A DNA stretch of 64,000 nt, from NCBI GenBank assembly GCA_018401705.1, contig JAGYKL010000014.1, positions 30,542-94,541 of the forward strand, written 5' to 3'. Within the stretch, counting starts at the first letter, position 1; each line of letters begins with the position of its first letter. This document shows positions 18,787 to 27,870 of the stretch, piece after piece. The notes beneath the pieces were generated by a model. That model was not told the origin of the DNA. It saw only the letters and a list, made by a program, of their open reading frames with translations, and did not search any database. The stretch comes from Bacteroidia bacterium (GTDB lineage Bacteria > Bacteroidota > Bacteroidia > M30B66). Made by a program: the position numbers and the translations under genes.

Positions 18787-20820
18787 TTAATCAAAAATTG
18801 GTTTGGGAAGTATTTTAATTCTGAAGATTCTATCACCCAAACTTAGTTGATGAACAACCTTCATTCCATTAACAACCTTACCAAAAGCAGTATATCTTCC
18901 ATTTAGGTGAGGTGTGTTAACATGAGTTATAAACCATTGGCAACTCTCTGTGTCTTCACCAGCACTTGCCATTCCAATAGTTCCAGCTTCAAACATGGCA
19001 TCAGGTGCAAATTCTGAACGTATAGTATTCATTATACTGCCGTATCCATCGCCCCTGGGGCAACCATCTTGAATTACAAAACCGGGAACAACTCTATGAA
19101 GCCTCTTATTCACAAAAAAGCTATCCTGAATCAAAGACACAAAATTGGTCACTGTTCCTGGAGCTTTATCAACCCATAACTCAACAATAATATTTCCTCT
19201 TTCAGTTTGAATTTCAACTTGCAAATCATCGGCAATGCGACCAGCTAATTGCCAATCGATTGGATGATTGAATTCCGGTTTTAATGGACTAGTTAAATCA
19301 TTACCCATAAACTTCTGCATGGTAATGAATAAATCAGAATATGTTTCCATATCCCTCGGCAAGCGCATTCTGGACAAAACGTCCTGCAACATAGCTATAT
19401 CATCTTGTTTGCTTAGACTTACATATTTTGTGGTATCTCTCATTCCAAGAGCTGCCATAGAACATAAGGCAACATCATAAGTGAGTAAAGACTTCCTCAA
19501 TAATTCAGAATATGACTTCTGATTAAAACTCCTGGTATTTGGCATACTTTGAATCAAAGCATCTACACCAGCTCCCCTAACAATAATACTTTCAGTTGAA
19601 AAGGATTTATTATCTACAAAGTCAAAATTTAATTCACTTCCACATAAGGCTTTTAAAATAAATCCTTGAGAGTATTCATCTTTAATTCTGGCATAATCCA
19701 TAGCAAGCTGCTCACTAATTCTTTGAATTTCAACTTCACTCCTACTATTCCTTAAACAAGCCTCAAATAATAAATATTTAATTCGGCTATATTTCTCCGA
19801 ATTAGCTGCCTTCAATAATAAATCAACATCTTTAAAACCTCTTGAATTATTTAGTAATACAGCCATTTCCTCTCTCACATGATGCACAGAATCAGCCAAA
19901 AACGGAAATAATAAATTATAATTCAAAGAGTCAGAAAACAGTTGAAGTCCTCTTAAAAAGCCAACTTTAGCCAAATAACTTTCATGAGCTCTAAAAGTCT
20001 CAACGAGACTAAGATTTTTAGCACAAGCTCTTCCAATTAAAATTGACAAATTATATTGCAAATCTGAATTTTTGGAATTCTTAAATGCCTTTAAAAGATC
20101 TTCAACATTACTATTTAAATTCAACTTAGACCTCACCAAGGCAGCAGAAGCATAAAAGGCATTTTTCTCATCTTTATTACTTAATCCTTCTACCAAAAAC
20201 TGTTTAGATTTATCTAAATCAGCACCAACAACTGAAGCGTAAAACAAGCCTTCGTAAACATTTGAAGATTTCGATTTACTCTCTGTGATTTTAATCAATT
20301 CATCTGTGGCACTGCTTTTCCCAGCCGCTATAATAAGCTGATGAATTACCTCATCGTTTTCTTCATTTTTCAAAAGTCTTAATAGTAAGTTTTTTAATCC
20401 TGATGTCCTGAATTGCCCTAAAGAAAAAGCAGCTGCAGCTCTTACCGTTGCTTCTTCATCGAATTCTGCAAGTTTTAACAAAGGAGCAATGGCAGTACTA
20501 TCATGAAAACTGCTAAATTCTAAAGCTGCCTGAGCACGAAGCTCTGCAGACGAATTCTCAAAGTAGGATAAAACTCCTCCCAAATCTCTTTGATCGCCAA
20601 AACTTCGAATCTGAATTAAGTCATTGTTTTCGAAACGGTTAATCTCGTTACACGAGGAAAAAAGCAGAGCTACTTGAACAAACAATAGTGCATAAACTAT
20701 TTGCTTAACAATTTCTTTACACCACTTATTTTCAAAAGCATAGCGAAACCGCAACTTTCCAAGAAACTGTGGAGTTGCTTCTTTAAAAGTATTCATATTG
20801 AGGTAAACTGCAGATTTCAT
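18787..20820 (-). CDS. HEAT-repeat lipoprotein with C-terminal cyclophilin-type peptidyl-prolyl isomerase
   Basis: 677 residues. A hydrophobic segment with lipobox-like LLFSSC at about residue 57 suggests lipid anchoring; the 36 residues before it form an unusually long n-region, and the start could also be the Met at residue 9. A HEAT/PBS-repeat solenoid spans about 75-500 (e.g. SSAELRAQAALEFSSF, EEATVRAAAAFSLGQF). The last 145 residues are a cyclophilin: VEIQTERGNIIVELW, LHRVVPGFVIQDG (Arg, Phe and Gln of the active site), ESCQWFITH and HLNGRYTAFGKVVNGM. It should fold or hold exported proteins in the periplasm, the solenoid probably binding partners. Transcribed with the small lipoprotein 10 bp downstream. 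Confidence 0.92.
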   Translation of the reverse strand: MKSAVYLNMNTFKEATPQFLGKLRFRYAFENKWCKEIVKQIVYALLFVQVALLFSSCNEINRFENNDLIQIRSFGDQRDLGGVLSYFENSSAELRAQAALEFSSFHDSTAIAPLLKLAEFDEEATVRAAAAFSLGQFRTSGLKNLLLRLLKNEENDEVIHQLIIAAGKSSATDELIKITESKSKSSNVYEGLFYASVVGADLDKSKQFLVEGLSNKDEKNAFYASAALVRSKLNLNSNVEDLLKAFKNSKNSDLQYNLSILIGRACAKNLSLVETFRAHESYLAKVGFLRGLQLFSDSLNYNLLFPFLADSVHHVREEMAVLLNNSRGFKDVDLLLKAANSEKYSRIKYLLFEACLRNSRSEVEIQRISEQLAMDYARIKDEYSQGFILKALCGSELNFDFVDNKSFSTESIIVRGAGVDALIQSMPNTRSFNQKSYSELLRKSLLTYDVALCSMAALGMRDTTKYVSLSKQDDIAMLQDVLSRMRLPRDMETYSDLFITMQKFMGNDLTSPLKPEFNHPIDWQLAGRIADDLQVEIQTERGNIIVELWVDKAPGTVTNFVSLIQDSFFVNKRLHRVVPGFVIQDGCPRGDGYGSIMNTIRSEFAPDAMFEAGTIGMASAGEDTESCQWFITHVNTPHLNGRYTAFGKVVNGMKVVHQLSLGDRIFRIKILPKPIFD

Positions 20821-20890
20821 AAGGCTAACTTCATTTTCACAATGAGATTACAAAGAGACTTGAAATTTACAGAAACACAAAGACAAATAA

Positions 20891-21763
20891 ATGAATACGT
20901 CAAAAAGTAATGCTAGAAAAGTTGATCTCGTAGTAATTTCAGATGTACATCTTGGAACATACGGTTGTCACGCAACTGAGCTTGTTAGTTATTTAAGAAG
21001 TATTAAGCCTGATGTATTAATACTGAATGGAGATATCATTGATGGCTGGGCGTTTTCAAAAACTTACTTTCCTAAATCTCATCATCAAGTGCTTTTAGAA
21101 ATCATGCGCTTGCTTTCAAAAGGTACTAAGGTTTATTACTTAACTGGCAATCACGACGAAATGCTGAGGAGATTCACCGATTTAGATTTAGGTGAATTCC
21201 ATTTAGTAGATAAACTAGTGCTTGAACTTGATGGAAGAAAAGCCTGGATTTTCCATGGTGATGTTTTCGATTTATCTGTAAATACGGGTAAATGGCTGGC
21301 AAAAATTGCCGGCAAAAGTTATGACTACCTTATCCTCTTTAACAGAGCTATTAACTGGATTTTGGAGAAGTTTGGGCAAGAGAAAGTATCAATATCAAAA
21401 AAGATAAAGGCAAGTGTTAAGAAAGCAGTGAAATATGTTGGCGACTTCGAAGAAATCGCTGCGCAGCATGCAATTGAGCAAGGTTATGATTTTGTTATTT
21501 GCGGACATATTCACCAGCCTCAACATCGAATTATTGAGCAAAATGGTAAAAAGGTAACTTATTTAAATAGTGGTGATTGGATAGAGAATCTCACTTCCCT
21601 GGAATATAATCATGGCGAATGGACTGTATATAGATATGATGAAGAAATGCAGGTCTTATTAAATCAATTATTGCCATCAATTCCATCTCAGCCTGCAAAA
21701 GAGCATATCACATTTTCCCTTCATCAGCCGCAGGTTACATTAAAACTTAACACAATCATATGA
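20891..21763 (+). CDS. LpxH-like metallophosphoesterase
   Basis: 290 residues with all calcineurin-like metal motifs: ISDVHLG, LNGDIIDGW, TGNHDE, FHGDVFD and CGHIHQPQ. The spacing and the FHGD/GHIH motifs are those of UDP-2,3-diacylglucosamine pyrophosphatase relatives. The gene overlaps the following glycosyltransferase by 4 bp (ATGA), so the two are co-translated. This pairing suggests a shared role in glycolipid or envelope metabolism rather than core lipid A synthesis. It is divergent from the HEAT-cyclophilin gene. Family certain, substrate not. Confidence 0.9.
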   Translation: MNTSKSNARKVDLVVISDVHLGTYGCHATELVSYLRSIKPDVLILNGDIIDGWAFSKTYFPKSHHQVLLEIMRLLSKGTKVYYLTGNHDEMLRRFTDLDLGEFHLVDKLVLELDGRKAWIFHGDVFDLSVNTGKWLAKIAGKSYDYLILFNRAINWILEKFGQEKVSISKKIKASVKKAVKYVGDFEEIAAQHAIEQGYDFVICGHIHQPQHRIIEQNGKKVTYLNSGDWIENLTSLEYNHGEWTVYRYDEEMQVLLNQLLPSIPSQPAKEHITFSLHQPQVTLKLNTII

Positions 21764-22776
21764 AAGTATTATATGCTGTGCAAGGAACCGGAAATGGTCA
21801 TGTAAGCCGGGCTAGAGAGGTAATTCCGTATTTAAAAAAAATGTGCGACGTAGATATTTTTCTTAGTGGAATGAATGCAAATATCCCGCTCCCATTTGAA
21901 GTTAAATACAAAAGTAAGGGTGTGAGCTTTGAATATAATAAAAAAGGAGGGCTTGACTATTTTGCAAGTATTAAAAGGGCTAACCCGCTGCGCGTGTGGA
22001 AGGAAATAAAAGATTTTCCAGTGGAAAACTATGATTTAATTATCAATGATTTTGAATGTATCACTGCCTACGCAGCAAGAAGAAAGCAAATTCCAGTGAT
22101 GGCTTTTTCGCATCAGGCTGCCTTATTAAGTGAATTTACTCCCAAACCGCAGGGTTTAAACATCTTAGGTGACTTTGTACTCGAAAGGTATGCCCCTACT
22201 CAATATGCAGTAGGATTGCATTTCAGAGCATATGATGATTATATTTTCACCCCAATTATCAGGAAAGAAGTACGACAATTACAACCATACAATGCAGATC
22301 ATTATACAGTTTATTTACCTGCGGTAGGAGAACAAAAAATGTTAGAAGTCTTGCAGCAATTACCAGAGGTTCGCTGGGATGTGTTTTCAAGAACAATCAA
22401 AAACCCACTCATAGATAAAAATGTCAGTATCAGACCTGTTCAAAACGAGCATTTTTTAAATAGTCTTGAATCTTGCACTGGAATTTTAACCGGAGCAGGA
22501 TTTGAATCGCCTTCAGAAGCATTGTTCTTAAAAAAGAAGCTATTTGTAATTCCTATTCAAGGTCAATTTGAACAATCATGCAATGCCGAAGCCCTTTCCC
22601 ATTTTGGAGTTCCAACAGCCAAGAAATTTGGGCAGGAGATTATTCCCTCACTTAAGAGATGGGTTGAAAGACCACAAACTATTCATGTTCACTTTCCAGA
22701 TATAACCGAACAGCTTGTTGAACAGATGTTATTTGATCAGGATCCTTTTTTTGTCCCAACTCTTGCAGTTGGATAA
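21760..22776 (+). CDS. glycosyltransferase (GT-B, MGT/MurG-like)
   Basis: 338 residues. The start MKVLYAVQGTGNGHVSRA is the N-terminal Rossmann and glycine loop of a GT-B fold with the GNGHxxR motif of the Glyco_trans_1_3/MurG-like group. The C-terminal domain holds the sugar-nucleotide region GILTGAGFESPSEALFLKKK, then PIQGQFEQSCNAEAL, the typical GxGGxxE...Q pattern. Its start overlaps the phosphoesterase stop. Its stop directly abuts the end of the convergent peroxidase gene (no intergenic base). Donor and acceptor unknown. Confidence 0.88.
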   Translation: MKVLYAVQGTGNGHVSRAREVIPYLKKMCDVDIFLSGMNANIPLPFEVKYKSKGVSFEYNKKGGLDYFASIKRANPLRVWKEIKDFPVENYDLIINDFECITAYAARRKQIPVMAFSHQAALLSEFTPKPQGLNILGDFVLERYAPTQYAVGLHFRAYDDYIFTPIIRKEVRQLQPYNADHYTVYLPAVGEQKMLEVLQQLPEVRWDVFSRTIKNPLIDKNVSIRPVQNEHFLNSLESCTGILTGAGFESPSEALFLKKKLFVIPIQGQFEQSCNAEALSHFGVPTAKKFGQEIIPSLKRWVERPQTIHVHFPDITEQLVEQMLFDQDPFFVPTLAVG

Positions 22777-23844
22777 TTACTGATTTACTGCCAAAGGATT
22801 TTGCTTAACACTTTCAGGCACATCAGCCGTTAAGGCTTTAAGAAATATCTCAATAGAAGTAACTTCCTCATCACTAAGGTTTTTGTTAAGTTGAACTTCT
22901 CCCATGATTCTGATCACTTTATTAAGCTCTGCGATACTGCCATCATGAAAATAAGGAAAAGTCTTTTCGATGTTGCGCAAAGAAGGGACTTTAAACATGT
23001 CTTTATCAATCTCACTTTTAGTAAAATCCATTCTGCCAGCATCATCATTTTCAGAACCTGTTAACGGATGATAATCCTTGAATAAACCAAATTTCTGAAA
23101 CATATTCCCTCCTAAGACAGGACCAATATGACAGTTAGTGCATCCAACCTGCATAAATACTTTTAAACCATGTTGTTCTTCAGCAGACAAGGCTGCTAAA
23201 TCGCCTTTTAAAAAATCATCAAATTTTGAAGGCGTAATAAGCGTTCTTTCAAATGCTCCAATTGCATTAGCCATGTTAACAAAAGTAATTGGGTTCTCTT
23301 GCTCAGGAAAAGCAGCTTTAAAGCCCTCTTGATATTCAATGATATTAGCAAGACGCTTCACCATAAAACCTTCATGAGGAATAGCCATTTCAACAGGATT
23401 CATAACTGGCATTCCTGCCTGCTCTTCAACATCTTTTGCCCTACCATCCCAAAACTGAGTGGAATGAAGTGCTGCATTTAAAACTGTTGGAGAATTCCTG
23501 GTGCCTCTCTTTCCTGCATCACCCAAGGAAGTTTTTTCATTATCAACACCATAAGTATTGAGATTATGGCAAGAATTGCAACTGTTTTTACCCGTCATTG
23601 ACAAGCGAGTATCGTAATAAAGCATTTTGCCCAGAGAAACTTTTGCATCTGTAATCGGATGAGTCTCATCTGCAGCATTATCGGGCAAAGGTTGAAAGAA
23701 CTGTGAGGCTTTATCTAAAAGTGCTTGAGCTTTAATACTTGTTGAATCCACAGGTGTTTGAGTAGCTTCTTCACCACTTCCACAAGATGTTGAAATGAAA
23801 ATAAAAGCTGAGAATATAATAAGTAGGGTAAAATAATTTTTCAC
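22777..23844 (-). CDS. di-haem cytochrome c peroxidase (MauG/CcpA family) lipoprotein
   Basis: Two c-type haem motifs, SCNSCHNL in the N-terminal half and GCTNCHIGP about 150 residues later, with the conserved TRNSPTVLNAALHSTQFWDGRA and PSLRNIEKTFPYFHDGS blocks, define the bacterial di-haem peroxidase family, which reduces hydrogen peroxide with periplasmic electrons. A GTG at 23844 gives a compact lipoprotein signal (KNYFTLLIIFSAFIFISTSC); an in-frame ATG at 23916 would add 24 residues (total 379) before it. I prefer the GTG. Neighbours do not suggest an operon. Confidence 0.93.
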   Translation of the reverse strand: MKNYFTLLIIFSAFIFISTSCGSGEEATQTPVDSTSIKAQALLDKASQFFQPLPDNAADETHPITDAKVSLGKMLYYDTRLSMTGKNSCNSCHNLNTYGVDNEKTSLGDAGKRGTRNSPTVLNAALHSTQFWDGRAKDVEEQAGMPVMNPVEMAIPHEGFMVKRLANIIEYQEGFKAAFPEQENPITFVNMANAIGAFERTLITPSKFDDFLKGDLAALSAEEQHGLKVFMQVGCTNCHIGPVLGGNMFQKFGLFKDYHPLTGSENDDAGRMDFTKSEIDKDMFKVPSLRNIEKTFPYFHDGSIAELNKVIRIMGEVQLNKNLSDEEVTSIEIFLKALTADVPESVKQNPLAVNQ

Positions 23845-23955
23845 GAATTCTTTGTATTTATTATTAATCAACAAATGTAACTGTTCATTTACTGTTAATT
23901 GAATTATAATTTTCAATTTAAATTGCTAGAACATCCCTCCACTTCAACTGTTTAC

Positions 23956-23963
23956 TAAATTTA
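23956..23963 (+). promoter_or_regulatory. near-consensus -7 box of the VWA gene
   Basis: TAAATTTA, one mismatch from TANNTTTG, ends 4 nt before the ATG at 23968, the same spacing seen at other genes here. Confidence 0.3.
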
Positions 23964-23967
23964 CCAA

Positions 23968-25062
23968 ATGATAGAGGGATTTAGATTTTCGAAGTACGAC
24001 CCTGACGATAACCGAACTCCATTCGATAAGCTTTTTGATTTATTCAAAGAAGTTCTTTTGCATACATCAGGTGAAGTTGCCGAAGCTTTGAGTTGGATGA
24101 ACGAACTTGATCGTCAATACGGGCTCACAACCGACGATTACGGCATGGGTGATTTCATAGAAGACCTTAAGAAGAAAGGGTATTTGAAAGAAGGCGAGGA
24201 TCAGGAATTACAGATGACTCCAAAAACAGAGCAGAATATTCGCAAAGATGCCCTAGATCAGATTTTCGGAAAACTAAAAAAAGGGAAACAGGGCAATCAT
24301 TCTACACGTTTCGGTGGACAAGGTGACGAGACAGGACATGATAAACGGCCTTATGAGTTCGGCGATCCACCGGAAAGCATTTCGCTTACTGATTCTATAA
24401 GAAACGCACAAGTAAATCATGGAGCTGGTGAATTTAGACTGGAAGAAGGTGATTTAGAGGTTAATGAGCGAGAATATCGAACACAAACCTCTACAGTGCT
24501 GATGATTGACATCTCCCATTCAATGATTTTATATGGGGAAGACAGAATCACCCCGGCCAAAAAAGTAGCGTTGGCATTAGCTGAAATGCTCAGAATTAAA
24601 TATCCAAAAGACACTTTAGATGTGATTGTATTTGGAAATGATGCCTGGCAAATTCAGGTCAAGGATATTCCTTATTTGCAAGTTGGACCTTATCACACAA
24701 ATACCGTTGCGGGATTAGAACTAGCAATGGATTTACTTCGCAGAAGGAAAAATCCAAATAAGCAGATTTTTATGATAACCGACGGAAAGCCAACGTGCTT
24801 AAAAGAAGGTGATGGTTATTATAAAAATTCGATGGGTCTGGACAGAAAAATAATTAATAAAACCCTCGGTCTGGCAGCTCAGTGCCGGAGATTGCATATA
24901 CCAGTTACAACGTTTATGGTTGCAACTGATTCATGGCTCCAAGATTTTGTCAAGGAATTTACTGAAACCAATGGAGGAAGGGCATTTTACACTGGCCTAA
25001 AAGGCTTAGGAGATTTAGTATTTGCGGATTACGAAAGAAATAGAACAAGGAAACTACGTTAA
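23968..25062 (+). CDS. von Willebrand factor A domain protein, partner of a MoxR-like ATPase
   Basis: 364 residues. The N-terminal 150 residues are charged and helical. The VWA domain (about 165-345) has an intact MIDAS: D181, S183 and S185 in MIDISHSM, a Thr region near HTNT and D272 in MITDGKPTC. It is followed after 7 bp by an AAA ATPase gene, the classic MoxR-VWA pair used to insert metals or remodel complexes. Target unknown. Cytoplasmic, no signal peptide. Confidence 0.9.
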   Translation: MIEGFRFSKYDPDDNRTPFDKLFDLFKEVLLHTSGEVAEALSWMNELDRQYGLTTDDYGMGDFIEDLKKKGYLKEGEDQELQMTPKTEQNIRKDALDQIFGKLKKGKQGNHSTRFGGQGDETGHDKRPYEFGDPPESISLTDSIRNAQVNHGAGEFRLEEGDLEVNEREYRTQTSTVLMIDISHSMILYGEDRITPAKKVALALAEMLRIKYPKDTLDVIVFGNDAWQIQVKDIPYLQVGPYHTNTVAGLELAMDLLRRRKNPNKQIFMITDGKPTCLKEGDGYYKNSMGLDRKIINKTLGLAAQCRRLHIPVTTFMVATDSWLQDFVKEFTETNGGRAFYTGLKGLGDLVFADYERNRTRKLR

Positions 25063-25069
25063 TAAACGA

Positions 25070-26563
25070 ATGAAAAACTTAACTCAGATCAGAACTTTCG
25101 GCGAGCTAAAAGCCGCCGGATACAAAAGCAAATCAATAAAACTTGAACTTAGAGACAATCTCATTAAAGCACTTAAAAGTGGAGATGAGGTCTTTAAAGG
25201 AATTCTAGGTTATACAAATACAGTTATCCCTGAAATACAGAGAGCCATTTTATCTCGTCACCATATCAACCTTTTAGGTTTAAGAGGTCAGGCAAAAACT
25301 CGTATAGCAAGACAAATGACAGCTTTGCTGGATGAATACATCCCGGTGATAGCCGGCTCAGAAATAAACGATGATCCATTCGCACCTCTTTCATATTTTG
25401 GAAGAGAAGCAATTGCCCTAAAGGGCGATGACACTCAAATTGAGTGGATGCATCGAGATGAACGATTTGTGGAGAAGTTGGCTACGCCCGATGTTACGGT
25501 AGCCGATTTGATTGGTGATATTGATCCGATTAAGGCAGCGAATCTGAAAATTTCATATTCGGATGAAAGAGCTATCCATTTTGGTTTAATTCCACGTTCG
25601 AATAGGTGTATTTTCGTTATTAACGAATTACCCGATTTACAAGCCAGAATTCAAGTTGCATTATTTAATATCCTTCAGGAAGGTGATATTCAAATAAGAG
25701 GTTTCAGAATGAGATTACCTCTTGATTTACAATTTGTATTTACTGCCAACCCCGAAGATTATACGAATAGAGGAAGTATTGTTACTCCTTTAAAAGACAG
25801 AATTCAGAGTCAAATTGTAACACACTACCCGAAAGATATTTCAACTTCTAGAACTATAACGGAGCAAGAAGCTCGTTTAGTAAAAGCACAAACCGATAGG
25901 GTTAGCGTTCCAGAATTAATTAGAAACCTCATAGAACAAGTTAGTTTCGAAGCTCGTGATTCTGAATATGTAGATGCAAAAAGTGGGGTTTCGGCACGTT
26001 TAAGTATTTCTGCTTTAGAAAACCTTGTAAGCACCGCCGAAAGAAGAGCTATTTTAAATAGAGAAGTTAAAACCATTGCACGTGTTTCTGATTTATGGGG
26101 GACTATTTCTGCCATCAACGGAAAAATTGAACTCGTTTATGAAGGTGAGCAGGAAGGCCCTGTAAACGTTGCTCAATTTTTAATTAGCCAAGCAATTCGA
26201 TCGCAATTCATAAATTACTTCCCAGACCCAGAAAGATTTAAAAGAAAGAAAGAGGAAAATCCTTATGCCAAAGTCCTTGAATGGTTTAATAACAATGGTG
26301 AGGTTGATTTGCTTTTGGAAGAGTCGCAACAGAGCTTCGATAAGAAACTAGGTTCTGTAAAAGGGCTTGATGAGCTTGTAGATCTCTATTACAAAAAGGC
26401 AGGCAAAGAAGAAAAACTACTTCTTAAGGAATTAGTTCTTTATGGATTAGCAGCTTTTTCTCAATTGAATCGCCTGGCGCTCGACAATAGTGTTTTGTTC
26501 AAAGACTTATTCAGTTCGGTATTTAGTTCAGATGACCCTACGGATGATTTGAATTTTAATTAA
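25070..26563 (+). CDS. MoxR/magnesium-chelatase-like AAA ATPase
   Basis: 497 residues from the ATG at 25070 (MKNLTQIRTFGEL), 7 bp after the VWA stop; an in-frame ATG at 25022 would overlap the VWA gene. The P-loop is GLRGQAKT (residues 70-77), with Ala where the classical motif has Gly. Walker B is CIFVINELPDL (near 180). AFTANPEDYTNRG-like sensor 1 and PLKDRIQSQI arginine-finger regions match chelatase-type AAA proteins. It should power remodelling of a client together with the VWA protein. The heptamer array begins only a few bases after the stop. Confidence 0.9.
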   Translation: MKNLTQIRTFGELKAAGYKSKSIKLELRDNLIKALKSGDEVFKGILGYTNTVIPEIQRAILSRHHINLLGLRGQAKTRIARQMTALLDEYIPVIAGSEINDDPFAPLSYFGREAIALKGDDTQIEWMHRDERFVEKLATPDVTVADLIGDIDPIKAANLKISYSDERAIHFGLIPRSNRCIFVINELPDLQARIQVALFNILQEGDIQIRGFRMRLPLDLQFVFTANPEDYTNRGSIVTPLKDRIQSQIVTHYPKDISTSRTITEQEARLVKAQTDRVSVPELIRNLIEQVSFEARDSEYVDAKSGVSARLSISALENLVSTAERRAILNREVKTIARVSDLWGTISAINGKIELVYEGEQEGPVNVAQFLISQAIRSQFINYFPDPERFKRKKEENPYAKVLEWFNNNGEVDLLLEESQQSFDKKLGSVKGLDELVDLYYKKAGKEEKLLLKELVLYGLAAFSQLNRLALDNSVLFKDLFSSVFSSDDPTDDLNFN

Positions 26564-26567
26564 AAAG

Positions 26568-26740
26568 TATTACGTATTACGTATTGCGATGTATGTACGA
26601 TTCTCGTTGTACGTTATACATTGTACGTTATACGTTGTACGTTATACGTTGTACGTTATACATTGTACGTTATACATTGTACGTTATACATTGTACGTTA
26701 TACGTTATACGTTGTACGCTGTACGTATTACGTTGTACGA
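26568..26740. repeat. heptamer tandem-repeat array 1
   Basis: Contiguous 7-bp units occupy most of the interval between the AAA gene and the ars operon. Three leading units are TATTACG, TATTACG, TATTGCG; after a short irregular stretch come about 19 units of the form TTGTACG / TTATACG / TTATACA / CTGTACG / TATTACG. Alternating TTGTACG-TTATACR pairs give a 14-bp superperiod. It is intergenic between convergent genes, and the frames that read through it are artefacts of the repeat. It shares units with the array at 55.2 kb. Confidence 0.93.
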
Positions 26741-26823
26741 TGATTGTAAGTCTCAGAAAAAGGTTAATTACTTCAATGAATTTAAAGCATTTCAAAAGTC
26801 AAATTAATTAACGCCAAAATTTT

Positions 26824-27252
26824 TCAATATTCAATTTTCAAGATATTCTCTTCAATGAACTTTTTAGAATAAGTTTTAATCATTTGTCGCACTGATCTAA
26901 ACAATTCTAATTTTACTTCATGACTACCTTGAGCTTTCGCTGGATCAGGAAAATTCTGATGAAAAGTCCTTGCTGATGAAGGAAAAACCGGGCAGCTTTC
27001 TTTAGCGCTATCACACACCGTAATTACATAATCGAATTTCAAATTGTCAAGCTCATCAATTCGATTTGATGTATGATTTGATATATCAACACCATCTTCC
27101 TGCATCACCTTTATAGCCAAAGGATTAAGTCCGTGACTTTCTATTCCTGCGCTAAAAATTTCGGCTTTACCATCAGAAAACATTCTCAGGTACCCTTCTG
27201 CCATTTGACTTCTGCAACTATTTCCAGTGCATAGCACTAAAATCTTTTTCAT
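26824..27252 (-). CDS. arsC: arsenate reductase, low-molecular-weight phosphatase type
   Basis: 142 residues. The N-terminal P-loop CTGNSCRS (C8-X5-R) and the later VCDSAKESCPVFP with two further cysteines are those of the thioredoxin-coupled ArsC family, which reduces arsenate to arsenite using a cysteine triad. An aspartate in NFPDPAKA is the general acid of the phosphatase fold. It is the last gene of the ars cluster, 158 bp after the DUF6428 gene. No arsenite efflux gene (acr3 or arsB) is present in the window, so export must be encoded elsewhere. Confidence 0.92.
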   Translation of the reverse strand: MKKILVLCTGNSCRSQMAEGYLRMFSDGKAEIFSAGIESHGLNPLAIKVMQEDGVDISNHTSNRIDELDNLKFDYVITVCDSAKESCPVFPSSARTFHQNFPDPAKAQGSHEVKLELFRSVRQMIKTYSKKFIEENILKIEY

Positions 27253-27410
27253 TATTCAATTATTTTCTAAACAAAAAGCCAGATAATATTTATAATGCAA
27301 AACTTAGGATCAAAACCCCAGATGAGTTGGAGTATGACTAGCGACAAAGTAATTACTATAGGTCGCTTGTATTTTCTAAAAAACGGTTTTGCTTTCACTT
27401 AGCTAAATTT

Positions 27411-27860
27411 TTAGCAGCATCCACCTCCGGGAGTGCACGAGTTCTGATTTGACACTATGAGTTCTTCAGGAATTCCACATTTGTCTTTAGCAAGACAGTC
27501 GGTGATTTTATTAGTTAGGATAAATGTGCCATCTTGAAAATCTAATCCATATTTCCCAATGGTCTCTCCTTGAAATTCAACTTCAATTTCAAGGTCTTCG
27601 AGTCCTAATTTATTTTCCGAGAGTTTAATAATGTTGAGCAACTTCATTGGCTTTAGCCTGTGGTCGAAATCGTTGGCATTCCATAGTTGAAAGTTGGCCA
27701 TTTTTTCATCCCTGACTACTCCACCGCAATCGATAAAATGCTTTGATATGACACCAACTTCGGTAACATGAAAGTGTTCTGGAACCATTGTTCCATTTTC
27801 TAATTTAAAGCTCACCTGATCGAGCTGAGGTAGTACATTTTTAACTTCTGAGATTGTCAT
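27411..27860 (-). CDS. DUF6428-family protein of the ars operon
   Basis: 149 residues, soluble. ISEVKNVLPQLDQVSFKLENG and VPEHFHVTEVGVISKHFIDCGG match the DUF6428 family, commonly found beside arsR and arsC in Bacteroidota; its function is unknown. The C-terminus ends SCTPGGGCC, a cysteine cluster suited to binding arsenite or a metal, and further cysteines occur in DCLAKDKCG. It lies 10 bp downstream of arsR, so the two are co-transcribed. Metal binding is inference. Confidence 0.82.
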   Translation of the reverse strand: MTISEVKNVLPQLDQVSFKLENGTMVPEHFHVTEVGVISKHFIDCGGVVRDEKMANFQLWNANDFDHRLKPMKLLNIIKLSENKLGLEDLEIEVEFQGETIGKYGLDFQDGTFILTNKITDCLAKDKCGIPEELIVSNQNSCTPGGGCC

Positions 27861-27870
27861 GATATATAAT

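Noticed and set aside
26584..26811. Open frames reading YVIRCTLYVIRYTLY-like peptides
   Set aside because: They are produced by the 7-bp repeat array and have no independent coding support.
27290..27405. 36-codon plus-strand frame between arsC and the DUF6428 gene
   Set aside because: It is short, antisense to the operon and has no recognisable features; most likely chance.
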